A stretch of DNA of 64,000 bases from Nocardia niwae NBRC 108934 = DSM 45340 (GTDB lineage: Bacteria > Actinomycetota > Actinomycetes > Mycobacteriales > Mycobacteriaceae), in NCBI RefSeq assembly GCF_001613465.1, contig NZ_BDCK01000011.1, positions 62,001-126,000 on the forward strand. The letters are read 5' to 3'. Both the position numbers and the translations under genes were made by a program. Positions 26,409 through 34,151 of this stretch are shown here, piece after piece. Every line of letters starts with the position of its first letter. Positions within the stretch are counted from its first letter, which is position 1. The notes beneath the pieces are model-generated. The model was not told the DNA's origin. It ran no database searches and was given only the letters and a program-made list of their open reading frames with translations.

Positions 26409-27439
26409 GACGACACCGTCCCGATCGAGCCCGGCGCCGGGGCGCCGCTGCCGGACGCCGGACGACCGTCACCGGTCGCCGAGCCCGCTGAGTACGTTGC
26501 TTCGGGTCCACCATTCATATCGGTATCCAGTTTGCGCAGGATGAGCCCTTCACGCAGCGCCCATGGACAAATCTCCAAGGAATCCAGCGAAAGTGCCCGC
26601 ATACTCGCCTCCGCGACCAACGCACCGGCCACCAATTGCTGTGACCGATCGGAACTTACGCCTTCCAATTCTGCACGGTCCGCCGCGGTCATCCGCGAGA
26701 TGAACGCAATCAGTTGGCGCAGGCCCGAGCTCGTGAGTGTACGGCGCACCCGCGGGCCCGCCGCCGAGGGTGCCGCTCCGGTCAACCGCGCCAGGGACCG
26801 GAACGTCTTCGAAGTGCCGACGGCGAGGTCGGGCTTACCCGGCTCGAGCAGCTTCTTCGCCGGGACCACGAGCTCGGCGTCGAGCCAGTCGCGCAGCACC
26901 GCCACCCGGCGCTTGCCGGGCGGATCCTCGCGCAGCCACTCCCTGGTCAGCCGGCCCGCGCCCAGCTGTAAAGACAGTGCGACGTCCGGTTCCTCGTCGC
27001 CGCCGTTGGTCATTTCCAGCGAGCCGCCGCCGATGTCCAAGTTGAGGATGCGCCCGGCGCTCCAGCCGTACCAGCGGCGCACCGCGAGGAAGGTCAGCCG
27101 CGCCTCGTCGACGCCGGTCAGCACCCGCAGATCGACGCCGCTCGCCGCGCGCACGCGGCCGAGCACCTCCTCGGAGTTGGCCGCCTCCCGCAGTGCGGAG
27201 GTGGCGAACGGCATCAGCTCGACGCATTTGGAGGTCTCGGCGATGCTGGCGAATTCGGACACGGTGTCGATCAGCCGCTGGGCGCCCGCCTCGGTGATGC
27301 ACCCCGCGGCGTCGATGTTCTCCGCCAGCCGCAAGGTGGCTTTCGTCGAACTCATCGGGAGGGGGTGACCGCCACGGTGCGCGTCCACCACGAGCAGGTG
27401 AACGGTATTGCTTCCGACGTCGAGTACCCCAAGCCGCAC
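26405..27439 (-). CDS. Ppx/GppA family exopolyphosphatase
   Basis: 344 residues. ASKHA-fold phosphatase: phosphate-1 motif LGVLDVGSNTVHLLVVDAHR at the N-terminus, ATSALREAANSEEVL and the second phosphate motif ILNLDIGGGSLEM. This is the short single-domain form, as in Rv0496 (Ppx1), which hydrolyses short-chain polyphosphate. The start is GTG. A polyphosphate kinase 2 gene lies at the other end of the window, so both directions of polyphosphate metabolism are represented, though far apart. Confidence 0.9.
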   Translation of the reverse strand: MRLGVLDVGSNTVHLLVVDAHRGGHPLPMSSTKATLRLAENIDAAGCITEAGAQRLIDTVSEFASIAETSKCVELMPFATSALREAANSEEVLGRVRAASGVDLRVLTGVDEARLTFLAVRRWYGWSAGRILNLDIGGGSLEMTNGGDEEPDVALSLQLGAGRLTREWLREDPPGKRRVAVLRDWLDAELVVPAKKLLEPGKPDLAVGTSKTFRSLARLTGAAPSAAGPRVRRTLTSSGLRQLIAFISRMTAADRAELEGVSSDRSQQLVAGALVAEASMRALSLDSLEICPWALREGLILRKLDTDMNGGPEATYSAGSATGDGRPASGSGAPAPGSIGTVSS

Positions 27440-27490
27440 ATGAACACGGTACTGGGTGATGCGGCACTACAACCCAGGCGACTGAACTGT

Positions 27491-27507
27491 TAGCGTCCTA
27501 TTTCGTG
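27491..27507 (+). promoter_or_regulatory. Leaderless-type -10 (TAGCGT) before the 27505 gene
   Basis: TAGCGT at 27491-27496 is followed by 8 bases and the GTG start; no Shine-Dalgarno is present. This spacing puts transcription start at or next to the initiation codon, the arrangement of leaderless genes in mycobacteria and relatives. Confidence 0.5.
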
Positions 27508-28377
27508 ACGGTAGGCGCATCCCCGAGCAGCCCGACCCGGCCCCGACCAGCGGGGAAGATCGACCCGGCCCCCGAAGTCGACCCCGACTTTCCCCGTGAG
27601 TGGATCGAGTTCGTCGATCCGGCAAACGACGAGCATTTGATCGTCGCCGACCTGACCTGGCTGCTGTCGAGGTGGACGTGCGTATTCGGCACCCCGGCCT
27701 GTCAGGGGATCCTGTCCGACCGGCCGGACGACGGCTGCTGCTCGCACGGGGCGTTCCTCTCCGACGAGGACGACCGGAAGCGACTGAGCCGCGCCGTGAA
27801 GATGCTCACACCGCAGGACTGGCAACTGCGCGAGGAGGCGACCAACGCGCAGGGCAAGATCACCAAGAGCGGCTATCTGGAACTCGACGAACTGGACGAC
27901 GAGCCCGCGCTGCGCACGCGGCGGTTCCAGGGCGCGTGCATCTTCCTCAACCGTCCCGGCTTCGCGGGAGGCGTCGGCTGCGCGCTGCACACCATGGCGC
28001 TGCGGCGCGGCATCGAGCCGCTGGAGGTCAAGCCGGACGTGTGCTGGCAGCTGCCGATCCGCCGGACCCAGGACTGGGTGGACCGGCCGGACGGCGTGCA
28101 GATCCTGCGCACCGTGATCACCGAGTACGACCGCCGCGGATGGGGGCCGGGCGGCGCCGATCTGGACTGGTACTGCTCCGGCTCCCCCGACGCCCATGTC
28201 GGCAGCAAGCCGGTGTGGCAGTCCTACGCTCCCGAGCTGACCGAACTGATCGGCGCGCCCGCGTACGCCGAGCTGGCCCGGCACTGCAAGCGCCGCGAGG
28301 GCCTCGGCCTGATCGCCGTCCACCCGGCGACGGTGCACGCCGAGCGGCTGCGCGATTCCGCTGATCCGCACGCCTGA
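27505..28377 (+). CDS. Conserved Cys-rich protein (Rv0495c-like)
   Basis: 290 residues with nine cysteines in groups that look like metal ligands: [54 protein letters not shown] and RHCKRREG. The pattern recalls DUF3109/YkgJ-type zinc- or iron-chelating proteins. No signal peptide. It is divergent from the exopolyphosphatase gene and its GTG start follows a leaderless-type -10. I recall Rv0495c as the mycobacterial counterpart. Function unknown. Confidence 0.75.
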   Translation: MTVGASPSSPTRPRPAGKIDPAPEVDPDFPREWIEFVDPANDEHLIVADLTWLLSRWTCVFGTPACQGILSDRPDDGCCSHGAFLSDEDDRKRLSRAVKMLTPQDWQLREEATNAQGKITKSGYLELDELDDEPALRTRRFQGACIFLNRPGFAGGVGCALHTMALRRGIEPLEVKPDVCWQLPIRRTQDWVDRPDGVQILRTVITEYDRRGWGPGGADLDWYCSGSPDAHVGSKPVWQSYAPELTELIGAPAYAELARHCKRREGLGLIAVHPATVHAERLRDSADPHA

Positions 28378-28383
28378 TCGTTT

Positions 28384-28401
28384 GCCGAGCGAGCGCTCGG
28401 C
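28384..28401 (+). terminator. Hairpin after the Cys-rich protein gene
   Basis: GCCGAGCG-AG-CGCTCGGC, a perfect 8-base stem starting 6 bases past the stop codon. No T-run follows. Probably a transcription terminator. Confidence 0.5.
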
Positions 28402-28486
28402 CGGATGGCCGTCGGCGGCCCGGTCCGACGGGCGGTTCACCCCGTCGCCATGCGAGCTTTACCCGGATCGGGTTTGATGTGCGGTT

Positions 28487-28816
28487 ATGTCCAAGAAAGT
28501 TTTCACCGTGGCGACCATCGCCCTGGGCGCCGCCCTCTCGCTGACCGGAGTAGCCCACGCCGAGCCGAACGGCGACCCGCACAAGTTCTACGACTTCACC
28601 ACGGAGTTCGTGGCGGCCACCGACCCGGCCGCGGTCAACGCCAAGGCCGCGGGCAAGCTCCTGATCGCGAGCCCGTACGGCACCTCGCACACCATCGCCT
28701 GCCGCGGCACCAACACCGCGGACCTCTACGACTGCATGCAGGAAGACGATCTGGGCTGGATCACCTTGCAGAAGACCGAGACCCCGCTCGGCACCACTTG
28801 GATCTACTTCCCCTGA
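28487..28816 (+). CDS. Secreted hypothetical protein with a Cys pair
   Basis: 109 residues with a clear signal peptide (MSKKVFTVATIALGAALSL, cleavage after VAHA). The mature part, about 85 residues, contains two cysteines 10 residues apart (CRGTNTADLYDC) probably joined by a disulfide, and ends GTTWIYFP. No recognised family. Convergent with regX3 across a strong inverted repeat. Confidence 0.75.
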   Translation: MSKKVFTVATIALGAALSLTGVAHAEPNGDPHKFYDFTTEFVAATDPAAVNAKAAGKLLIASPYGTSHTIACRGTNTADLYDCMQEDDLGWITLQKTETPLGTTWIYFP

Positions 28817-28921
28817 GCCGCCCGCCTCTCCGGGAACTCAGGCCGTACTGGTCGACGACGCGAGATCCGCGTTCAGGTCCTGCGTCGGGCGCCGCCCAGG
28901 CTCTGGCGTACCGGGGAGTTA

Positions 28922-28966
28922 CCCATGTGCTCACGAAATCGGTTGTCCGTTTCGTGAGCACATGGG
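28922..28966. terminator. Perfect 17-base inverted repeat between convergent genes
   Basis: CCCATGTGCTCACGAAA at 28922-28938 and its exact complement at 28950-28966, with an 11-base loop. It lies between the secreted-protein gene and regX3, whose 3' ends face each other, so a bidirectional terminator is likely. There is no T-run on either side, and the perfection of the arms is unusual. Confidence 0.6.
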
Positions 28967-28998
28967 CCGCACACCTGGCGGTGGGGATTCGTTCGGCC

Positions 28999-29688
28999 CT
29001 ACGCTTCGAGTTTGTAGCCGAGGCCGCGCACGGTGACCAGGTGTTCCGGTTTGGCCGGGTCCGCCTCGATCTTCGAACGCAGCCGCTTGACGTGCACGTC
29101 CAGGGTCTTGGTGTCGCCGACGTAGTCGGCGCCCCACACGCGGTCGATCAGCTGGCCGCGGGTGAGCACCCGCCCGGAATTGCGCAGCAGATATTCGAGC
29201 AGGTCGAATTCCTTGAGCGGCAAGGTGACCGGCTTGCCGTTCACCATCACGGTGTGCCGGTCGACGTCCATCCGGACCGGGCCCGCTTCCAGCACGCCGC
29301 TCTCGGTGGAGCCCTCCAGTTCGTCGCCCGCGCCGCGGCGCAGCACGGCGCGGATGCGCGCGATGAGCTCGCGCGCGGAATACGGCTTGGTGACGTAGTC
29401 GTCGGCGCCCAGTTCCAGGCCGACCACCTTGTCGATCTCGCTGTCGCGCGCGGTGACCATGATCACCGGGACGCCGCTGCGGGTGCGCAACTGTTTGCAC
29501 ACGTCGGTACCGCTCATGCCGGGCAGCATGAGGTCGAGTAGGACGATGTCCGCACCGGACCGGTCGAACTCGGCGAGCGCGGACGGCCCGTCACCCACCA
29601 CGGTGACCTCGAAACCCTCCTTGCGCAGCAGGAACGCGAGCGGATCGGCCAGCGACTCCTCATCCTCGACGATCAGAACACTCGTCAT
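28999..29688 (-). CDS. regX3: Response regulator RegX3
   Basis: 229 residues, OmpR/PhoB class. The receiver has acidic pocket VEDEES, phospho-acceptor Asp in [16 protein letters not shown], Thr in IMVTARD and Lys in [14 protein letters not shown]. The C-terminal winged helix contains [31 protein letters not shown] and [12 protein letters not shown]. The ATG overlaps the senX3 stop (ATGA). In mycobacteria SenX3-RegX3 controls the response to low phosphate. Confidence 0.95.
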   Translation of the reverse strand: MTSVLIVEDEESLADPLAFLLRKEGFEVTVVGDGPSALAEFDRSGADIVLLDLMLPGMSGTDVCKQLRTRSGVPVIMVTARDSEIDKVVGLELGADDYVTKPYSARELIARIRAVLRRGAGDELEGSTESGVLEAGPVRMDVDRHTVMVNGKPVTLPLKEFDLLEYLLRNSGRVLTRGQLIDRVWGADYVGDTKTLDVHVKRLRSKIEADPAKPEHLVTVRGLGYKLEA

Positions 29689-30920
29689 CTGCGTGCCTCC
29701 ACACCATTCGGTCGGCCCGGTCCGGTAGGACGCGGGCTTGTTTCTATCGTGCTCACCACGGCGCCGTCGTTGTCGTCGTCGGCGCCTGCTTCGTGGTGGG
29801 CGGGTATGCGCAAGGTGAACGTCGATCCGGTGCCCAACTTGCTCCACAAGGTGATTTCCCCGTTGTGGTTGGCGGCCACGTGTTTGACGATAGCCAGGCC
29901 GAGTCCGGTGCCGCCCGTCTGGCGCGAACGCGCCTTGTCGGACCGGAAGAATCGCTCGAACACCCGCTCCTGATCCTCCTTGGCGATGCCGATGCCGCGG
30001 TCGGTGACCGCCATCGCCACGTGATCGCCGCGCAACGAGCGGCTCACCGACACATGGGAGCCGGCCGGTGAGTAGGCGATCGCGTTCTCCACCAGGTTGG
30101 ACAGTGCGGTGACCAGCAAAGTCTCGTCGCCGAGCACCTCGAGCCCGCTCGGACGATCGGTGCTGACGGTGATCCCGGCGGCTTCGGCGGCGGTGCGGGA
30201 ACGATCGACCGCCTGCGTCACCACGGTGTCCACGTCCACCACCTCGAGCTCGGGCAGCTTCTCCGCACCCTGCAGGCGGGAGAGCGCGATGAGTTCGGTC
30301 ACCATCTTGCCGAGGCGGCGCGATTCGCCGAGCACACGCTGACCGAAGTGTCGCACGGCCTCCGGATCTTCGGCGGATTCCAGGAGAGCTTCGGCGAGCA
30401 GGCTCATCGCGCCGACCGGGGTCTTGAGCTCGTGACTGACGTTTGCGACGAAGTCGCGGCGGGTGGCCTCCATGCGGGCCTGCTCGGAATCGTCATCGGC
30501 GAACAGCACGGTGAAGGTGGTCTCCTCGCGCGACAGCTGCCGGGCGACGCCGCGCACCGCGATGCGGCCGCGGCCGGGGACCGGATTCTTCGCGGTCAGG
30601 TCGAACTCGGCGGACTCGCCGGTGGCAAGTACCTTCTCCACCGCGGCCCACGCGCGCTCGTCGAGCAGGCGATTGCGGACCAGTCCGAGTTCCTCCGCGC
30701 GCGGATTGACCAGCACCACGTCGCGGTACTCGTCGACGACGGCGATCCCGCTCTCGGAGGCGAGCACGATGAGGTCGAGGACCTGGGACATGGTGAGACC
30801 GGACTCGGCCTGCCTGCGCGCGGCCTGCCTGGCATTCACATACGGGATCAATAGCCCGCCGACTGCCAGGCCGACGACAGCCGCCAAGATGGCCAGCAGC
30901 ACGGCCTGGGGAACACTCAC
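29685..30920 (-). CDS. senX3: Sensor histidine kinase SenX3
   Basis: 411 residues. An N-terminal hydrophobic region ([20 protein letters not shown]) anchors it, followed by a PAS-like domain ([20 protein letters not shown]), the phospho-acceptor H box [20 protein letters not shown] box [13 protein letters not shown], and G boxes DRGIGIA and [11 protein letters not shown]. The start is a GTG (V-S-V-P-Q-A-V); upstream codons are not protein-like. It is coupled to regX3. In M. tuberculosis gpm1 directly precedes senX3; here an accessory block of about 5 kb separates them. Confidence 0.95.
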   Translation of the reverse strand: MSVPQAVLLAILAAVVGLAVGGLLIPYVNARQAARRQAESGLTMSQVLDLIVLASESGIAVVDEYRDVVLVNPRAEELGLVRNRLLDERAWAAVEKVLATGESAEFDLTAKNPVPGRGRIAVRGVARQLSREETTFTVLFADDDSEQARMEATRRDFVANVSHELKTPVGAMSLLAEALLESAEDPEAVRHFGQRVLGESRRLGKMVTELIALSRLQGAEKLPELEVVDVDTVVTQAVDRSRTAAEAAGITVSTDRPSGLEVLGDETLLVTALSNLVENAIAYSPAGSHVSVSRSLRGDHVAMAVTDRGIGIAKEDQERVFERFFRSDKARSRQTGGTGLGLAIVKHVAANHNGEITLWSKLGTGSTFTLRIPAHHEAGADDDNDGAVVSTIETSPRPTGPGRPNGVEARR

Positions 30921-31061
30921 ACTTGAATCGTACGGTCGCCGACCCACCGGCCAACGCCGGGTACACGAAGTTTCGCGCAGGTCATAGCCCCTTCCGGCCC
31001 CGTTAGCCGCATGTTTACGCACTGTTCGGCCTTGCGTACCCGCGGCGTATTCACCGACCGG

Positions 31062-31469
31062 TCAGTCTGCTGTGTCGTCGGCTCGGGCGAGCGCCTCGTT
31101 GACCGCGCGGCCGTGTTTGTCCACCCAGTCGCCGAGGGCGTAGATCGGGGCGAGCAGGTCCGCGCCCGCGGCGGTCAGCTCGTACTCGACGCGCGGCGGG
31201 GCCTGCGCGTAGCGACGCCTGCGCACCAGCGTCATCCGTTCCATCCGGCGCAGCGTCTGCGTCAGCATCTTCTGGCTGATCCCGCCGATGGCCGTACGCA
31301 GCTCACCGGGCCGCATGGGGCCCTCGCGCAGCAGGTAGACGATCACCGGCAACCAGGAGTTGCCGAAGATGTCCACGCCCATCCGGGCCGGGCAGTCGGA
31401 TTCGAAGTCGCCGTAGGGCGCGAATTCCACCCGTTCGGCGGTGACCGGATCACTCGGTGCGGCGCTCAC
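31062..31469 (-). CDS. HxlR-family transcriptional regulator
   Basis: 135 residues, a typical HxlR winged helix: DCPARMGVDIFGNSWLPVIV, LLREGPMRPGELRTAIGGIS, QKMLTQTLRRMERMTLVRRR and VEYELTAAGADLLAPIYAL. One cysteine (Cys26) near the N-terminus is in the position used for redox or aldehyde sensing in some HxlR proteins. The start is GTG. It is divergent from an NAD(P)-binding oxidoreductase gene with a palindrome between them, so that gene is its likely target. Confidence 0.9.
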   Translation of the reverse strand: MSAAPSDPVTAERVEFAPYGDFESDCPARMGVDIFGNSWLPVIVYLLREGPMRPGELRTAIGGISQKMLTQTLRRMERMTLVRRRRYAQAPPRVEYELTAAGADLLAPIYALGDWVDKHGRAVNEALARADDTAD

Positions 31470-31494
31470 GGCTCCAGCTTGCCAGCGCCGTTGC

Positions 31495-31508
31495 GCACCC
31501 TGGGGTGC
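31495..31508. promoter_or_regulatory. Palindrome in the HxlR/oxidoreductase divergent region
   Basis: GCACCC-TG-GGGTGC, a perfect 14-base palindrome midway in the 91-base divergent intergenic region. It is a candidate operator for the HxlR regulator controlling both directions. Confidence 0.4.
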
Positions 31509-31560
31509 CTATCGGGATTCCTAGCCTCGTCTCCGTACACCTTTCGAGTCAGGAGTTCGG

Positions 31561-32220
31561 ATGCGAATCGGAATCATCGGCGCGGGCGCGATGGCGCGGG
31601 CGCTCGGCGGCGGCTGGAGCGCGGCGGGTCACGAGGTGCTCGTCGGCGCCCGATCCCCCGGCGCCGCGGCGGAACTGGCGGCCGCGATCGGCGCGCGAGC
31701 CGGAACAGTCGCCGACGCAGCGGTTTTCGGGGATGTGGTGCTGCTCGCGTTACCGGTCGCGGCGTTGCCGGAGGTGCTGAGCGCCGTGGGCGAGCTGCTG
31801 GCAGGTCGCACGGTGATCGACTGCACCAACGCCTTCGCCCCGGACGCCGCGGCGCCCGAAGGGGTCACCGCGTTCGTCCTCACGGAGGACGCGGTCGCCG
31901 AGCGGATCGCGGCGCAAGCGCGGGGAGCGCATGTGGTGAAGGCGTTCAACCTGTGTGCCGCCGAGGTGTGGCAGGCGACGGCGCGCGTCTTCGACGAGCG
32001 CCGCCTGGCGATGCCGCTCTGCGGCGACGACGAGGCCGCGGTGCGGGCGGTCGCGGCGCTCGCCGAAGATCTCGGGGCGCAACCGTTTCCGGCGGGTGGG
32101 CTGCACCGGGCCCGGTACCTGGAGGCGACATCGGTGTTCGCCGTCGGTCTCTGGTTCGCCGGACACGACGCCCGCGCGATGTTCCCGCCCTTGGCGGCCG
32201 CGTTCGCCGTCGCCGACTGA
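31561..32220 (+). CDS. NADP/F420-dependent oxidoreductase-like protein
   Basis: 219 residues. Rossmann fold of the F420-dependent NADP reductase type: MRIGIIGAGAMARALGGGWS, HEVLVGARSPGAAAELAAAI, VVLLALPVAALPEVL, TVIDCTNAF and VVKAFNLCAAEVW. The family reduces NADP with F420H2 or has related functions. AGGAG is 5 bases before the ATG. Divergent from the HxlR regulator and convergent (9-base gap) with the sigma factor gene. Confidence 0.82.
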   Translation: MRIGIIGAGAMARALGGGWSAAGHEVLVGARSPGAAAELAAAIGARAGTVADAAVFGDVVLLALPVAALPEVLSAVGELLAGRTVIDCTNAFAPDAAAPEGVTAFVLTEDAVAERIAAQARGAHVVKAFNLCAAEVWQATARVFDERRLAMPLCGDDEAAVRAVAALAEDLGAQPFPAGGLHRARYLEATSVFAVGLWFAGHDARAMFPPLAAAFAVAD

Positions 32221-32229
32221 CACCGGCGA

Positions 32230-33531
32230 TCAATCCGGGTCGACCGCGTCGAGACCGGCCAGCTTGCGCTCCAGTACCACCCGCTCGCGCCGGTTGCCGC
32301 ACAACCCGAGGGCGCGCTCGAGTTCGGTGCGCGCCTCCTGCGTGCGTCCCAGCCGGACGAGCAGTTCCCCGCGAACGCTCGGCAGCAGGTGCGACCGCGA
32401 AAGCGCCTCGGTGGCCGCCAGCTCGTCCACGAGGGGCAGTGCCGCGGCAGGCCCCTGCGCCATGGCCACCGCCACCGCCCGGTTGAGGTCGACCACCGGC
32501 GACGGCGCGAGCCGGCCGAGCGCCTCGTAGACGAGCACGATGCGCTCCCAGTTCGTCTCCTCGACCGACGGGGCGACGGCATGGCATTCGGCGATCGCGG
32601 CTTGCAAGCCGTAGGCGCCGAGTCCCCGGCCGGCCTGCTCGGCGCGGGCCAGCGCGGCTCGGCCCCGGCCGATCGCGGCCCGGTCCCAGCGGCGGCGGTC
32701 CTGGTCTTCCAAGAGCACCGGCTCGCCGTCCGGGCCGGTGCGGGCGGGGAAACGCGCCGCGGTCAGTTCGAGCAGCGCCAGCAGGCCGTGCACTTCGGGC
32801 TCCTCCGGCATCAGCCGGGCGAGCACCCGGGCCAGGCGCAGTGCCCCGCTCGCGAGGTCGAGCCGGATCAGTTCCGCACCGGAGCTGGCCGACGACCCCT
32901 CGGTGAAGATCAGGTAGACGACACTGAGCACCGAGCCGAGGCGCTCGCTCCGTTCGTCGGCCGGGGGCACGGCGAACGGCACCCGCGCCGCCGCGAGGGT
33001 CTTCTTCGCGCGCGTGATCCGAGCCTGCACGGTGGCGGCCGGAACGAGGAACGCCCTGGCGATCTCGTCGCTGGTCAGACCACCGACCACCCGCAAGGTG
33101 AGCGCCACCCGCGCCTCCCGCGACAGCACGGGGTGGCAGGCGACGAACATCAGCGCGAGCAGGTCGTCATCGATCCGGTCCGGATCCCACAGCACGTCTT
33201 GGGCGTCCCGGACGGGATCGGCCGGTGCGCCGCCCGAGACGGCGCCGCCCTCACCCAGGTCACGGGCGAAGGCGGCGTACCTTTCGTCGAGGGCGGAACG
33301 CCTGCGGAACGCGTCGATCGCGCGACGGCGGCCGACGGTGAGCAACCACCCGGCGGGGTTGCGCGGTACACCTTCGCGCGGCCACGTCACGAGCGCTTCG
33401 GCCAGGGCCTCCTGTGCCAGATCCTCGGCCAGCGCGAAATCGCCGGTGTAACGGGCGAGCGCGCCGACGATCCGGGCCGACTCGATCCGCCAGACCGCCG
33501 CGACGGCCGCACGGCCGGTGTGGTCGCCCAT
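32230..33531 (-). CDS. ECF sigma factor with C-terminal TPR extension (ECF42 type)
   Basis: 433 residues. Sigma region 2 (FALAEDLAQEALAEALVTWP, GWLLTVGRRRAIDAFRRR) and region 4 (LTLRVVGGLTSDEIARAFLV, AATVQARITRAKKTLAAARV) are followed by some 230 residues of helical TPR-like sequence (VYLIFTEGSSASSGAELIR, LDLASGALRLARVLARLMP). This layout together with an adjacent DGPF gene defines the ECF42 group, which lacks a normal anti-sigma factor and is thought to be controlled through the extension. It starts 15 bases after the DGPF gene. A matching ECF42 promoter lies upstream of that gene, predicting autoregulation. Confidence 0.92.
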   Translation of the reverse strand: MGDHTGRAAVAAVWRIESARIVGALARYTGDFALAEDLAQEALAEALVTWPREGVPRNPAGWLLTVGRRRAIDAFRRRSALDERYAAFARDLGEGGAVSGGAPADPVRDAQDVLWDPDRIDDDLLALMFVACHPVLSREARVALTLRVVGGLTSDEIARAFLVPAATVQARITRAKKTLAAARVPFAVPPADERSERLGSVLSVVYLIFTEGSSASSGAELIRLDLASGALRLARVLARLMPEEPEVHGLLALLELTAARFPARTGPDGEPVLLEDQDRRRWDRAAIGRGRAALARAEQAGRGLGAYGLQAAIAECHAVAPSVEETNWERIVLVYEALGRLAPSPVVDLNRAVAVAMAQGPAAALPLVDELAATEALSRSHLLPSVRGELLVRLGRTQEARTELERALGLCGNRRERVVLERKLAGLDAVDPD

Positions 33532-33546
33532 CGTGCCTCGATCCGC

Positions 33547-33966
33547 TCAGAGCTGACCGGTGGCCTCGCGCCACGCCCGCTCTTTCTGGACCCACACGTT
33601 GTCCTGCGGGAACTCGTCGATCGTCGGAACCCGGCGGATCTCGGTCTTGAAGCCGGGACCGGTGATCGGCATCCGCTTTGCCCACTCGATCGCCTCCTCC
33701 TTCGACGCCACGTTGAGCAGGTAGAACCCACCGAACAGCTCCTTGGTCTCGCCGTACGGGCCGTCGGTGACGATGGGGGTCTCGGCGGAGTAGTCGACGA
33801 CCACGCCCTCGGCGGCGTCCTCCAGCCCCTCCGCCGCGAGTAGCACACCCGCCCGGATCAGCTCGTCGTTGAATTTGCCCATGGTGTCGAGCATCTGCTC
33901 GAAGTCGGTGTTCACCATCGTGGCGTAGCCCTCGTCGGTGGCGCGCATGATCAGCATGAACTTCAT
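33547..33966 (-). CDS. DGPF-domain (YCII-related) protein
   Basis: 139 residues: MKFMLIMRATDEGYATMVN, LAAEGLEDAAEGVVV, the family motif region TDGPYGETKELFGGFYLLNV, and AIEWAKRMPITGPGFKTEIR. A ferredoxin-like fold; the members are usually encoded next to ECF42 sigma factors and are part of their regulon, though their activity is unproven. GGGAGA stands 7 bases before the ATG, which is chosen over an upstream in-frame start in Arg-rich sequence. Confidence 0.92.
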   Translation of the reverse strand: MKFMLIMRATDEGYATMVNTDFEQMLDTMGKFNDELIRAGVLLAAEGLEDAAEGVVVDYSAETPIVTDGPYGETKELFGGFYLLNVASKEEAIEWAKRMPITGPGFKTEIRRVPTIDEFPQDNVWVQKERAWREATGQL

Positions 33967-34015
33967 CGTCGTCTCCCTGGCTGTCCGGGTCCCTGACTGG
34001 ACCCTCTCACCCATA

Positions 34016-34044
34016 GGTCGAACGGGAAGTCCACACGATCGACA
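34016..34044 (-). promoter_or_regulatory. ECF42-type promoter
   Basis: On the minus strand TGTCGA (34044-34039), 18 bases, then CGACC (34020-34016). This fits the motif reported for ECF42 factors (TGTCGA at -35, CGA/TC at -10). It ends 50 bases before the DGPF start codon. It predicts that the sigma factor drives its own two-gene operon. Confidence 0.7.
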
Positions 34045-34151
34045 CACGCGCGGAAAATTTTTCCCGGCCTGTGCACAGAACCGGTCGGAGCGTGCTCCCT
34101 CACCCATACCCCGCGGTATCAACCTTGATGCGCGAGGGCGCACGCCCCGGT

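Noticed and set aside
31008..31040. PHO-box-like direct repeats (GTTTACG, GTTCGGC) upstream of senX3
   Set aside because: Each unit matches only about 4 of 7 consensus positions; not above chance in this base composition.
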